From Chaetoceros tenuissimus (taxonomy: Eukaryota; Bacillariophyta; Thalassiosirophyceae; Chaetocerotales; Chaetocerotaceae): DNA of 64,000 bases. The stretch covers positions 868,001 through 932,000 of the forward strand of contig BLLK01000023.1 of the NCBI GenBank assembly GCA_021927905.1, read 5' to 3'. The first letter of the stretch is position 1; the number at the start of each line of letters is the position of its first letter. Made by a program: the position numbers and the translations under genes. Below, one piece after another: positions 9,748 to 22,288 of the stretch. Below the pieces are notes generated by a model. It ran no database searches. It saw only the letters and a list, made by a program, of their open reading frames with translations, and was not told where the DNA came from.

Positions 9748-10205
9748 CAATGTGGGTCGTTTCATACAAAGGATTATGAGCCGTTCCATACAAAAAATCG
9801 TCATACTAAGCTTGTACGTACGAGTACGTCATTTGTTTTGCAAAATAATTAGCTTTAAACATATCCACTTTAACTCTTCAATTACAGACTTTCTTAATTA
9901 TGTAAGCCTTTCAGGCAATAAAAATATTATTTAATTACCAGCAACATTCAAGTCTACCTCTTTCGTGACATATATTTCATACATATGAATTCGTAAGATT
10001 TCTTTGCATTATTTTCTTATAATGCTTTATTAATTAAAGGATGTGTCTATGGTGTAACTAAGCTTATAATGAAAGTATTATACTCAATTATCAAAGTGTG
10101 AGAATGAGAAAACACTACTCTTAGATTGATTTTTTCAAAAACATAGAGAAAAGAAAGGGAAAAGAAGGGTCTTTTGTACAAATTTGTATGAAACGCCCCT
10201 CATGG
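9748..10205. mobile_element. MITE-like element, copy 2
   Basis: Same length as copy 1 and differs from it at only about five positions (for example near 9804 and 9908-9932), so the two arose very recently. Same TIRs. No clear target-site duplication is visible around this copy (TTTA on the left, TATC on the right), so it may have come by local duplication rather than by insertion. Confidence 0.7.
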
Positions 10206-10389
10206 TATCATTTACATTTAGTTTCGATAAGAAAAAATAAACAAACCGATTTCAACCTGACTTGTCAATAGACAGTATTTACACAAGCTAGAAGCTAGAT
10301 AGACTTATTCGTTTCTAATGTAAAAATCTATATTATAAAGTTTAAAGTGTAGCAACTAAAATACAAGAATGTCAACATGAAGCATCAAC

Positions 10390-13300
10390 CTATATCATTG
10401 CAAAAGCAATAGATGCAATGGTGATGGCAAAAACCATTACCTTGGAGACGACTGTAGAGGAACTGGACGATGCTGTACCTCCTTCACATACATCTTCTCC
10501 AGTATTTAAATGACCCACATCTTTACAGTCTAACTTCATGTCTTTCATAGAATCTTCAAATGCCTTGAAGACAGCCTTATAACCATCCACCACTGGTTTT
10601 GCTTCAAATTGGAAATTCATATTCTTGCTAATGCGTGTTGCTGCACTTGGATTTGCTGCGTCTATGTATGGTAACAATGCTCTGGAATAAATGTAACCTT
10701 CTGCCAAACTTGGAGCAGTAGTTCCTCTCGCTTCTACATGATTTTGAACAGCAGCGTTAAGAGTTGCTTGAATCAATGGGATTTTCATCAAATTCTCAAT
10801 CGTATTTGCAAACTCCTTTACTAATTCGCATTGTTTGAATTTGAGTTCGTAACTTCCTGCAAATAGTGCTTCTTCAATCTTTTGATTGATCTTTGCTTCT
10901 CCTGTTGTGGAGTCACACGTATTAAATGTTTTACAGAGGGATGCAGCCAAACTATACAATAAATCACCATCGTCGTTTCCAGTGGATTGAGAAGAACCAA
11001 TAATCATGGCTGCTCCTACATCCCACTGCTGCTTGGCAATTTCGAATCGTGCATCGTTTTCTTTACAGCCATCTGCTGCATCGTAGAGGTTTTGAAGAGC
11101 GCCAAACCATAGTACCTCGTACTTGAGAGCATTCACTACCATTGCTCTTCTTTGATCATCTGATGCACTTGATGTAGGTTCAATGAATTGGGTCCTGATA
11201 AGATCATCTACAACATCCATAGTGCTCGTACTAAAGTAGTCTTCAAAGAGTTTATACGATGGAACAACTTTGCGTCCAACAGTAACTGCTATGTTGCGAA
11301 GAGATAGAATCTTGTGATCTACCGTAGAGACTTCAGAATGCTTTCCAAATTTGTAGATTTTGAATGCAGCATCGTATGCACGTTGTTGCATCATGATATC
11401 AATGTATCTGATATCTACATCAAGATCTGAATGTTCTCTTACATCTGTACTTGGTGTGTATCCAGCGAGAGGTTTCAATGGAGATCTATCTACACAAGAT
11501 GAACCTCCGTATTCTTTCAATTTTCCAATGTCACGACACTTTAAACCGAGGCAACTGTACGTACTCTGAATCTTTGTTACAATCTCGTCAACATCTGAAA
11601 TTTCGTAAGAAGTATCTAATAACTTCTGACGGAGATATTCGAAGGTGTCTTTTTGACATGGAGCGAGCAAAGGGACAACTGCGTGAGCATAAATCTTTAC
11701 TCTAGGTCTATCATTTCTTCGCAGGCTGTAGATTAAGTGCTGAATCAATGGGATTGTCATTTGAGATACAAGTTGTTCAATGGTATCTCCAAGAGTATCT
11801 GCTGAAACTTCACCATCAGCACATGCTCTACTAAAAGTGAGCTGCAATGCAGCTTCCTTGAAAAGTTTCAAGATATTCATGTTGGTTTTTGATTGGCCAT
11901 TGATTTGCGGAAGATCAAACATTTCAGCTCCTTCTTCTGCTAAACGATACAGAAGGTAACCTGAAGACTTGCTTCCTGTTTCTTGTTCATCTCCGATCCA
12001 GTATGCGACAGCCTCATCTATGGAATGTACACCATCTTCATCAGTTGTGAAGCCACGAGTCGCGCAATTGTCCCATGCTTGATAAAGTTCATGCGCAATC
12101 CATCCCCAAATGTTCAAAGCAACTGCTGCTTCAGATGCAAGAACAGGGTTTGTTTTATCTAACACATTACCGCCACTATTTAAGAAAGATTCAACAATGG
12201 TGTGTCCGTATGCCGCAGCATCCTCAGTTCCCATCGCTTTGGCAAGAGTGTATTGATAGAGATTGTACACTTGCTCCTCGGCCATGAGTACGGAAGTGTT
12301 GTTACTAAAACTTGCAATAGTACGAGCACCCAAACTTTGAAATATGATCTGTCAGTCTTCTTCTACTTCTATAATTTTTCAAGCAAATAGTTTCCAAAGT
12401 ACTTACATTTTTCCATTCTTATCCACGATCTCGCTATTCCATCCATTTTCATAGACGTTTCTAGCGCCGGCGATATCCTTTCTCTCTAGATGATGCTTCA
12501 TATCTTTGATATCAATTCCAATCTTGGCTCTGTCATCTACATAAGTCCTGGTAATGTACAGACCGTCTGAAAGTTCAGTAGATTGCAATGGATCATAAGT
12601 ATCGTCACCGCAAACGCTAAAGTAACTATTGTCATTGTATAATCCAATCTCCATACAATTTACACTCATATCAGCAACAACCAATTCAAATGCTTCAGCT
12701 ACATCGATTGCTGCCTGAGTTGCATTGGAAGCCGAAGTAAAAGATGTCAAAATAGCCTGAATTACCTCATCAGCATCTGTATCAATTTTTTCTACATGAG
12801 GCAAGATAGCTTGCGCAAAAACATAGCCATCACCATTGATTGTCGTCGAGGCAGCATTTTCAATGGATCCTTGAATAAGTGGGATCATAATAGCTGGGAA
12901 AACTTTTTGCGCGAGCAAGAACTTCAAATTACCACATGAACCACCATTGATGAGATCTTGACCTGCTTTAAGAAGTGAAATGAGTCTTCCGTTGATGTTA
13001 GAATCTCCAGAAGTGCTACAGGTGCCAAAGTCATCGCAAAATTCTTTTGATAAACCGTAGAAGCTCACTCCATTCATTCTTTCGTCTCCACCCCACTGAG
13101 GTCCTTCCAAAGAGCCAATCAAAATTGCTGCACCTAGATCCCAGTTCTTAAATGCTTCTTCTTTGTTGCAGGTATTATCGGCTACAGTTTTGTAAAGATA
13201 TCCAAAACCAGAAGGAGTCAATACCATTGTCTGAATGGCTCGTAAAATCATTTCCTTTCTATGGCTCATTAACTGAGGAGGTTCCATCTGGCCTTCAAGA

Positions 13301-16300
13301 GCTTTCTCGATGAATTTATCCGCATACAGAGCATCTTCATCGTGGTAATTCTTGAAATCTGTGAAGTAAGGGTTGTTATTTTTCCACTGGTTGTTCTCTG
13401 CAAGTTCATGCAAACTTGCTGTGTCAATACCATGAGGCAAATGCCCATGCCTATATAGTTGTAAAGCTCCTCCCCATGCTCCTTCATTCATAAGAGCTTT
13501 AAGCTTGAGTAGATCTCTGTCCATGCGAGAGACAGTACTAACATCTCGAATGCCAGTGAACCCAGCATAGGTATTTGAGATAAGTACGAAGTTATCACAA
13601 AGCAAATTTCCTTCCCCGTGAATATCCTCACATGTCACTGCAAAGCAATCGTAAGTCTTTTTGAACTCGACCATCAATTTATCAACATTCGCCACGTCCA
13701 GACCATTCTCTGTAATCTCATTACTCAAATAGTAATATTCTTGAGGTTTACATGTTGCCAACTGAGGTAAAGTGGCCAGTCCATACAAAATTGCATAAAA
13801 AGAACCCTTATCTGTTCTAGCACCAACCTCAAGTTGATGATAAAATGTTTGCACAAGTGGAATATTCATATATTTCATTATTTGACCCACGAGTCCACGG
13901 ACTTCTGCTGCTTCGTCTGGCCCAGCATCACACTGAACAGCTGCTTCTTTTAAATCCTTGAAAAGTTCCATTATTTTTTGATTCGCAAGAGCTTCTCCAG
14001 TATCTTCATCAATGGTACCAAAGAGGCTTCCCGCCTTTTGCGCAAAATTATAGAGAAGGAAGCCGTCACTTTCACCTTTACTTTGAGTTACTCCCACGTA
14101 GTACGCAACAGCAGTATCTACTGCAATTCCAGCGTTCAAAGCAGCATTACTCTCGCTTGTCAGGCACTGACTTACAGATTCGTAGAGATGATGAACAACT
14201 TGCATCCAAATTGTCATTGAAATCAGGGTTTCATAAGCCAGATCTACTCCAGCTCCCGCTACAAGTGCGTCTCTGATAATTTTATGAGCATAGACATCAG
14301 CATAGGTTCCAGAAGTATCCCCAACCATTGAAAAAAGAGGATCATTTCTAAAAACGTTGCGATAGAAATTAAAGAATTGATCCTCAACCATATCCACCTT
14401 CATGTTTTCTGAAAGTTGCTTTAAACTCTTGTCAGAATGTACGACCTAAAGAGAGAATATTGCGTTAGAACCATACAAGAAACAAAAACTCAAGAATTTC
14501 TCACAAAGTAGCAACTCACTTTCTCATAAATATCCAATGCCTTGTTGTGTTCAATATCATGATGTCCACGCAAGTTCAAAAAGTCCCTCAAATCCAAAGC
14601 AATCTTTGCCTTCTTCAAGAATGCCGCTGGATTCGTAACTTGGTATCCATTGAGAATTTGAGGATTAACTTCATCACCTTTATCTTCTGTGGTTGGTGCA
14701 ATAGTTGGTGATCTTGTCGGAGCTCTGCTTTGTCCAGGTACAGGGGCAGCAGTTGGAAATTCTGTAACACTCGAAGCCAATTCACAGAAAGTTTTTCCTT
14801 CTTCGAGGATTCCAAAAATGTCCACTCCCATTCTCTGACACTCCACACCAAAATCTGCAAAAGACAAAGCAATTACATGCCATACGGTCTCTGCGTTGAA
14901 TTCTCCCTTTTCTTCAAGGCTATCACCAATAACATTCACATCGTTTTTCTGTCGAACTTGGATAAGAGGCAATGTCGCCTTTCCAAAAGCCCATGCAGAA
15001 GCAAAACTCTCAGTATTATCTGCACCAAGCAATTGACGCTGAGCAGTATGATACAAAAGACCTTGAAGAATTGGTGTGACTGAAATAGATTCCATGGATC
15101 GAAGCTTCTTCTTCAAACCTGCACAGTCATTCTTCTCAATTGCCTGTCTACCAAGCTCAATATATTCCATCATCAAGTCATGAGCAGTTGGAGTTGAACT
15201 ATCATTTTCATCACATCTGAAGTATCCACAATACTGCTTGCTAAGGCCATACCAACTCATTCCACGGTCACTACCAGTTTCAGATTCTTTCACATTAGCA
15301 GCTTCGATAGATCCAACAAGAACAGCAACTCCCTTATCCCAAAACTCTTCAGCTAGGTCTTGATCTTCATTACAAACATCAACTGCAGCAAAGAAAGATC
15401 TCATGGCATAATGAGGCAACACAATAGTTTTCATCAAGGTAGGAACCGAATACGTAGCATCTTCAGGACTCAAGAAGGCCATTTCGGTCAAAGCATGAGC
15501 ATAGACTTGATTATCATCATAGAATTCTTCATACATGTTGTAGATTCTCTTCTCATCGTTATTGGTATAGTCAATATCCTTGTGCTTTGCAAAATCCTGG
15601 AGAGCAAAAAATTTATTGTCATCTCCCATGACATTTTTTCCAAGATAGTATAGTTCTTTGGCAGAATGATCATTGCGTTCAAGTAAAAGAATGGAAAGTT
15701 GAGAAACATCTCGATCAACTTTTGCAAGCTATGGAGGTTAACACGTTTCCATGAGGTAAGTTCCAAGTTTCATAAATAAAAAGTACAAAACCCTCTCCAA
15801 GTCATTACACTTACATTTCTCACATCACTCTTTGGAATGTATCCAGCATAATCCATCAAGGATTTATCCATGTCTTCATCATCACATTTGATTCCAAGCG
15901 CATGTGTTCCAATTTGCGAACAAGTAACACCAAGACAAGAATACATGTTTTGAACTTGTTCCAAGAATCCCACCAAATCATCATTTTTATATTCATTGGC
16001 ACTCAGCAAACCAATGTCTTGAATCAAGATATCAAAATAATCCATGTTACAAGACCTCAATTGTGGCATCAAAGCCAACAAATACAATTCAATCACTTTA
16101 TGATCCGCATTCGTAGCAATGTAATGAACAAGATTTTGAATCAATGGCGTATTCATAATTCCTACAATTTCCTGAAAGATCTCATAAAGCTGAATATATC
16201 CCACATCGGTAGCGTCCGTCCCACCGGTACACTTATCCGCATCAATGACCGCCTTCATCTCATTCAACTTTTTCAAAAACTGTGTATTCACCTGAGCCTC

Positions 16301-17305
16301 ACCATGATCCTGATTGAAATGAATCGCAACCCTTTCAGCCAAATTATACAACATGGTTCCACGAGTATTATCACCATAATTCTGCAATCTTCCAATCCAA
16401 AGCGCAGCCGCTTCATCTAAATTAAGCTTGAGGAAGTTTTTATGATAGGTCTGTACTTCGATATTCACAGCACAACTCTCTACAGCATCATAGAGTGCTC
16501 TATAAACTTCCATCCAGGCACCTAATATCAACACACCCTCTTTTTCAATTCCCTTGACGGGATCGGAATCTCCTTCAATATCGAATAAATCTGTGATGAG
16601 TGTGTCTGCATAATTGTGTACAAAGTTTCCATCGAATTGACCTTCATTTTCGGCATCGAGTTGTCCGATGGCGTTAAATGTGTTGATGTTGTAGTTTATG
16701 ATTGGTTCCTTGACATTATGGCGATTTGATCTGACTCCTAATTTTTTGAGAGTGAGTCTATATAAGGGAGGTGTGAGTAGACCGCAGTAGTAGTAGTAGA
16801 AGTAAGTAAAAAAGTGATAAAAAAGGCACCCTATAAGTGTTCCCCTTTGAATTACTTACATGCCTTCGTTTTGATGAACGTGATCAGCGTCCAAATGTAA
16901 ATTATTGATACCCTAATGAATAGTAATAGAAAGAGAAAGAGATAAGGAATCAGTGAGTCAATACCTTCATCTCTAGGAATCAGAAGCCACTTTAGAAAGT
17001 CTTATTTACCTTTTGATAGAGATTGAATCTCTCCTGTGTCTCATCGAATTCATACATCCATGCCAAATCAATTGCTAAATTTGCACTAAGAGAAGAAGTA
17101 GAAGTATTGATTACTATCTATCTCATAAAACATGGAGAGCATGCATCATCTCTTTTACTTACTGATTGGTAACATTAAAGGTCGTGACCCATCCATTCGG
17201 TTTGGGACCGGCTAGAGTCGTCTCTTGCAATTCAAACATATCATCAATACTACCACTGACAGCTGACAGTAGAGCTGATATTATTGCCAAGTTGCAATAT
17301 TTCAT
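10390..17305 (-). CDS. Giant secreted repeat protein with C-terminal anchor (2135 aa, seven exons)
   Basis: Join 17305-17163, 17085-17010, 16912-16860, 16757-15815, 15728-14520, 14445-12407, 12334-10390. Six GT-AG introns (72-102 nt) all keep phase and the total is exactly 2136 codons. Residues 1-18 are a signal peptide (MKYCNLAIISALLSAVSG). The body holds six degenerate units, each with D-x-(A/G)-x-A-x-x-x-G, then a (L/W/F)Y-x-(L/F) motif, then (I/T)P-(L/I)-(I/V/L)-Q: LDEAAALWIG, WDKGVAVLVG, VDTAVAYYVG, WDLGAAILIG, IDEAVAYWIG, WDVGAAMIIG. Odd and even units differ, so the protein looks like three copies of a two-unit module. The end is Ser-rich followed by a hydrophobic tail without charged residues after it (VMVFAITIASIAFAMI), as in GPI-anchored proteins. 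A short Pro/Thr/Ser linker (about 14690-14750) separates modules. The pattern recalls secreted iron-related (FEA1-like) repeats of algae, but only from memory. Surface or periplasmic role likely; function unknown. Confidence 0.8.
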
Positions 17306-17725
17306 TTTGATTTCAATATTGTATAGAAGTAACCAGTACTCTATTATAAATGGAGAGATGCAAAGAATGAATCGTATCAGAGATGTGATGCAGAAGTGTT
17401 CTTTCAAAAGTGATAAAAAGCATGGCTCGTATGTTTGGCAATGTAGAGGGGCTGTAGATGCGATGACAAAGCCAAATTTGTCGAGCACAGAGATATTTTA
17501 TGTCGTATTTGAGTAGAATTTAGTGTGATTTGTGGCTGTTTTAGGCCTTTTATGTGTTTTATAACGATTGGATTCTGTGTTGTTGGCTTCTTTACCTAAT
17601 CGATAGGGATAACATGAATGAGAGTGAGAAAGGGAAGTGCAAAAACAACAAGTTTTCATGAGTTATCTATGTAATGTGTAATGTATCAGCACCTCTAGCT
17701 TTCTCTAGTTCTACGACACTTCACG
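17306..17725. other. Divergent promoter region
   Basis: Lies between the starts of the giant repeat protein (minus) and the NSRP1-like gene (plus). It contains TTTAGGCCTTTTA at about 17540, a phrase that recurs upstream of other genes here (about 6477 and 26009). An open minus-strand frame continues upstream of the 17305 ATG but is not hydrophobic in the way of a signal peptide, which supports starting at 17305. Confidence 0.5.
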
Positions 17726-18703
17726 ATGTTCAATCTCAAAGAAGCAGCATCGAAAAAGAAGAAAGGATCTTTCGGTCTCAATAAAAGATGCAAAAAATCT
17801 GTGTTTGGAAATGATTCTTCTTCCGACGAAGATGAAACTGGTCCTTCTTCTTCTACCAATAAGGCAACATCTCGACAGAATTTCAATAAAGATCTTTTAG
17901 CCGAACAGGCGGCACTTCGAAAACGAGCAGAAAAAGCCATGACTTCTTCTACAGATGTATACAATTATGATGAAGATTATGAATCCTTTTCAGCCGGTCA
18001 TGCATTTGACAAAACGACACAACAAGAACCACAAGATGTGAGTGGTGAAAAACCGAAATCGAGGTATATTGAAAATTTATTGCAAAAAGCCAAGGAGCGG
18101 CAGTATGAACGTGAAATTGTATTGGAGCGGATAATAGCCAAAGAGCAAGCGGAAGAAGATTTAAGTGCGGATTATAGAGATAAAGAAAAGTTTGTTACGA
18201 AAAGTTATAAACGGAAATTGGAAGAACGGGAAGCGTGGTTGAAACAAGATGCTGAGAAGCAAAAGAGGGATGAAGAAAGAGATGTTAGTAAGCAGAATGC
18301 TGGTGTTGCCATGATGGGCTTTTATGGGAATCTTTCAAGAATTGGTGCTGGGCATGCTGGGGAGGAAGGGGTTCATACCGATGCTAATAGGGAAACGGAT
18401 AGGAATGAAAAGAATAGAAATCGCAAAGATAACTCTGGTGATATTGGTGAAATAAATGATGCAACATACCAACCTGAAGTCGACAATACATCTAACTCAA
18501 GACAAGATGAATCCTTTGAGTCAAAGAAACATAGATCTACAAAAGAATCTTACCTTGACTCCAAGAACACAGAAGAAGTTGAGATTGAATATGAAATTGC
18601 TCATCAGTCTTTACGGGTTCAAACACTACAAAAGATTTTCAAAGCAAGAGATAGATACTTGAAACGGAAAGCTGATCGAGAAGAAGCTATTAGAAGTAAT
18701 TAG
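17726..18703 (+). CDS. NSRP1-like nuclear speckle splicing regulator (DUF2040)
   Basis: Intact 325-aa frame. The N-terminus (FGLNKRCKKSVFGND, then an acidic Ser stretch) and the block from about residue 105 (KSRYIENLLQKAKERQYERE, followed by VLERIIAKEQ, FVTKSYKRKLEE and the end MGFYGNLSRI) fit the conserved N-terminal domain of NSRP1/CCDC55. That domain is a long charged helix or coiled coil. NSRP1 proteins bind SR proteins in nuclear speckles and influence splice-site choice. The C-terminal half is low-complexity and polar, ending in a basic helix (KARDRYLKRKADREEA), a usual arrangement for the family. No introns. The ATG at 17726 begins directly with the conserved MFNLKEA start. Confidence 0.85.
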   Translation: MFNLKEAASKKKKGSFGLNKRCKKSVFGNDSSSDEDETGPSSSTNKATSRQNFNKDLLAEQAALRKRAEKAMTSSTDVYNYDEDYESFSAGHAFDKTTQQEPQDVSGEKPKSRYIENLLQKAKERQYEREIVLERIIAKEQAEEDLSADYRDKEKFVTKSYKRKLEEREAWLKQDAEKQKRDEERDVSKQNAGVAMMGFYGNLSRIGAGHAGEEGVHTDANRETDRNEKNRNRKDNSGDIGEINDATYQPEVDNTSNSRQDESFESKKHRSTKESYLDSKNTEEVEIEYEIAHQSLRVQTLQKIFKARDRYLKRKADREEAIRSN

Positions 18704-20075
18704 GTTATTTAAGTTGTTTCTTTTCAGGTTTTATTGTTGACTGATCTTGAAAGTAAGAATAGGGCGGTATTGAAATATATATAGATGTCCATCATTCTAT
18801 TCTATGCACAACTTTTCAACAAATAGAAGAGTTTGTTTTGAGAAGCATGCAAAAGAAGAGCAGCAATGATAGTGCGGATTCATCTACGAATTGATTATTT
18901 ATTCCAAAGGAAGCGATACTGATGTGAAAACATTCTTGACTATGAACATATATCCAAACGATTGATGTTATCAATTATTCTCTAGCAAGATCGATTTTAT
19001 CGGAAAGCAATAAATTCTACTTTTCGCAATTTGTAGTCTCAACTATCATCTGACAATATAAGAAAAAAGCACTTGAGCTAGGAAAGGTAGGCCTTCTTGT
19101 AGGTGCACAGTCTACCATCTCTGTTTCGTCTCTTGCCAAAGAAATTTTGATACAGTCGATTCTTCTTCTAATTCTTCTGTACCATTTATTTCTCATTGAG
19201 TCGAATAAGGAATCTACGATAAGCCTAGTCCATTTGCCGCACATTGAACCACTTCTTCATGGCAGAATCCTTAGTCCTACGTTGAGTCGTCTTCCTAATT
19301 GGTGTAAGCCATGATGTGCTGATAATATATGTATACTATATGGATATGGAATCCTTCATTGCATTTTGATGCTAGCCTTGCTTTCTTCTTCTCATCAAGT
19401 TCTGTTAGTTCTTGATATTCATTCTAGCTTGTTATTACTTTCAATCAATCAATCAATCCCGAGGGAGCATCAAAGACAGCCAAGTTGTTACAAAAGTCTT
19501 GAAGTTCCTATTTCTCTTTCCATATTCTTCTACATACTGGCTGTAAGCAAGGTATGATTTCCGATCTCGGAACTTGCTTCTTCATGAAAAATATCTGTAG
19601 TACATCTTCTCCGATAGCAGAAACTGTTCCAACGTTATGCTTTATTGATCAACACATCCATCAACACTCATCATTCTTGTGCATTGTCTTCGGAGATGTT
19701 AGAAGAAGTGGAAGATAAAAGAAGATTCTTCACTTCCTCTAATTTTTTCTTCGGTACAGATTTTCGTGTAAAGTCACTGTGCTAGGCTGTACTCAGTCCA
19801 GTGAACCAGCCACTTTTTGGCTGCTCCCCAGCATTCATTGTTTGAACATTCTTCTCAAAACTTGTTCAAATATAGTTTTGTACACATCATCGTATATTAA
19901 AAGTAAGTTCATCGCTGCTACATTGCATTGCTCTATGACGAAACACATGGAACAGCCAGCCTAAATAGCTAGCCAAGATGCGACGACATGTGTTGTCGCA
20001 CAATCACAGCAGTCGCCATGAGAAATAATTCGTTTCCGTACTGACTCTTTTTCCTATTTATAGTTTTGTTTCATA
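18704..20075. other. Intergenic spacer, 1.37 kb
   Basis: No convincing gene on either strand; open frames here are under 80 codons and lack family features. The segment 18704-18830 is probably the 3' UTR of the NSRP1-like gene. An AT-rich core promoter for the next gene would lie at about 19990-20070. Confidence 0.6.
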
Positions 20076-21367
20076 ATGAAGGTTCTCTCAGTATTACTTC
20101 TATTCCTTGGTGCAATATCAACGCTAGTTCTATCAGAAAAGGTAGTTGTGGTGGATTCTTCATCTGCTGTTTCGGAAATTTCTTTGGTAAGAGAGACGAT
20201 CTATGAAGTGGCTTCATTTTGTCCCCTTCAATTTTAACGTTATTTTAACAGAAGACCCCGGACCGCTTGTTACAAATGAATCCGAATCCATCCATGCAAC
20301 CCAGTTCTTTGCCCTCTTCAGAGCCTTCATCTATTCCTTCGAGCTTACCTAGCTATTTACCGTCAGACTTACCCAGCTTTGTTCCATCAAGCTCACCAAG
20401 CTCTTCTTCAATACCGTCATCTTATCCAAGTCAGTTTCCATCTGCGGAACCATCTTTATCAATGATACCCTCAGATACTCCTTCAGAGATTCCATCAACA
20501 GTACCTTCTTCCACTCCATCGGACATGCCTTCCAAAACTCCCTCACTAAATCCATCTTCGGAACCAAGTCTTGAGCCAAGCACTGTGCCAAGCGACATGC
20601 CATCAAGCTCACCAAGCTCTTCTTCAATACCGTCATCTCAACCGTCAATGATTCCGTCATCTGAACCTTCATTGTCGTCTAGCCCATCAGATGCTCCATC
20701 AGATATTCCATCGACAGTACCATCTTCATCTCCATCAGACATACCTTCCGATACTCCCTCATCACACCCATCATCTCTTCCTTCAGATATTCCATCGGAT
20801 AATCCTTCCACTTCCTCTGAGCCGTCTAATATTCCTTCGGTAAGCCCTTCTTCAGAGCCGTCACTCATTCCAAGTTCCGAACCAAGTTTAATGCCTTCCT
20901 CCAAACCAAGTTTCAAACCATCAGAATCAAGTGCTCCATCTGATATTCCTTCAACAAGTCCATCTTGTTCTGTGGCTCCAAGTGACAGCCCTTCCTTTTC
21001 TCCATCTGTAAGCTCATCTCCGACAATGATCACTTTGTCTCCTACAAATGAAAAGAGTATCAAATCAGGTAGTAAGAGCAACAAATCGGGGAAAGGAAGT
21101 AAGAGCAACAAATCGGGGAAAGGAAGTAAGAGCAACAAATCGGGGAAAGGAAGTAAGAGCAACAAGTCAGATAGTAAAAGCTACAAAAGCAATAAGAGTG
21201 TCAGAGGGTGTGGTAGTGGTAAAGGTAGCAGCAAAACTGCCACAACCAGGGACATTAACGATTTTGGGAAAGCATCCGTATCCAACAATGATGACTTTTC
21301 TTCAGCAACGCGGTTCACTATCGATGTTGGTATTTTGACTGTTCTTGCGTGTATACTCATTTTGTAA
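20076..21367 (+). CDS. Secreted Ser/Pro-repeat protein with Lys/Ser repeats, silica-associated candidate
   Basis: Join 20076-20186 and 20252-21367 (65-nt GT-AG intron, phase 0), 408 aa. Exon 1 encodes a signal peptide (MKVLSVLLLFLGAISTLVLS). Residues about 50-275 are an almost uninterrupted PSxxPS repeat rich in Ser, Pro, Asp and Glu, typical of diatom extracellular proteins. It is followed by four units of GSKSNKSGK and further KS-x-K motifs, a basic serine-lysine tract like the lysine-cluster repeats of silaffins and related frustule proteins, where Lys and phospho-Ser bind silica. The C-terminus is hydrophobic (FTIDVGILTVLACILIL), like a GPI or membrane anchor. A single anchored protein with acidic Ser/Pro stalk and basic tip is plausible at the cell wall or the silica deposition vesicle. 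The role is inferred from composition only. Confidence 0.75.
21068..21170 (+). repeat. 27-bp tandem coding repeat
   Basis: Three near-perfect copies and a partial fourth of a 27-bp unit beginning GGAAGTAAGAGCAACAAATC, encoding GSKSNKSGK. Near identity at DNA level points to recent expansion by slippage or unequal exchange. Confidence 0.9.
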
Positions 21368-22288
21368 TAATAATGCAACCGTAAACTTTATTTGACATTA
21401 TTGCATGGGCAAAATCCAGATGGCTAGTATTCAAGAATAATGATTTGTCGTAATTGAAATACTGTTTAGTCATCGTATTCAATAAAATTTAAAGAAATGA
21501 AAATGTTATCAATTCCAATTTTCGTTTGTACATTTTCATATCTATTTTGAATAAAGGAAAGCCTAAACTCTCCAAGTAACTATCTATTGTTTTCATCATG
21601 TATGTGGCTTTTCAGAGAATTGTAATTGGCGATGTAGATACTACAGTAGATGAAGTAGTAATATGTCATATATTTTAGCGTCTGTAAAGTCCATCTAAGA
21701 AGAAACGATTGTTGTTAGCAAGCATTTGCGACTGATCATTTTTCATTTTACACAAAAAAATGCTCCAGGTGCAAGCTCAAGTAATAAGTCACCCAGGCTC
21801 CAATGGACGATCCAATTGAGCATACTACTGATATTGTTGAAGTGTATGTCACAGGAGGACTTTATTGTTCTGAGCAGATCGAAAAATTATGGGCTAGCAT
21901 TTGGACTGCAATTTAAAAAACAAGACAAAACAAAAAAAGTATCACCTCCTCATCCTGAGCAGTAATTGCTATTAGATGCAAACCGTCTAAAACGTCGCAT
22001 TGTTCACATAGAAGAGAGCCTAAAAATTTCATTCTTTACTTGCAACTTGCTTGCCTCTACAGTTGGAATGTATAAATGTGTATTGGATTTATTCTCCATG
22101 TTTTATTTACTTATAGTATGCTTATATTCTTTTATTCAATATCTTCTTTTATATACCTTTTTTCCAATACATTATTTTCCACATCACATGGGTCTATTAT
22201 TCTTGAGCATGATGGTTGCTTTACGACACAATTTTATCAAATGTATACAGAGATCCTATATTGATACTACTTTATCCATGCTACTAAA
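21368..22288. other. Intergenic spacer between convergent genes
   Basis: The Ser/Pro protein and the CHORD gene converge. Plus-strand open stretches at 21726-22412 are hydrophobic by AT-richness and overlap the CHORD 3' end; I see no real gene or RNA here. Confidence 0.6.

Noticed and set aside
9228-9934. Two repeated small proteins (open frames at 9228-9464 and 9722-9934)
   Set aside because: They are the same stretch of the duplicated TIR element read in frame; composition is that of non-coding AT-rich DNA.
10204-10221. 17-bp identity GTATCATTTACATTTAG with 25868-25884
   Set aside because: Short, AT-rich, and no flanking similarity; could be chance.
10390-12333. Separate genes for the five large open frames between 10.4 and 17.5 kb
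   Set aside because: Each frame begins without an ATG in a sensible context, and GT-AG junctions join all of them in phase into one protein with a single signal peptide and a single C-terminal anchor.
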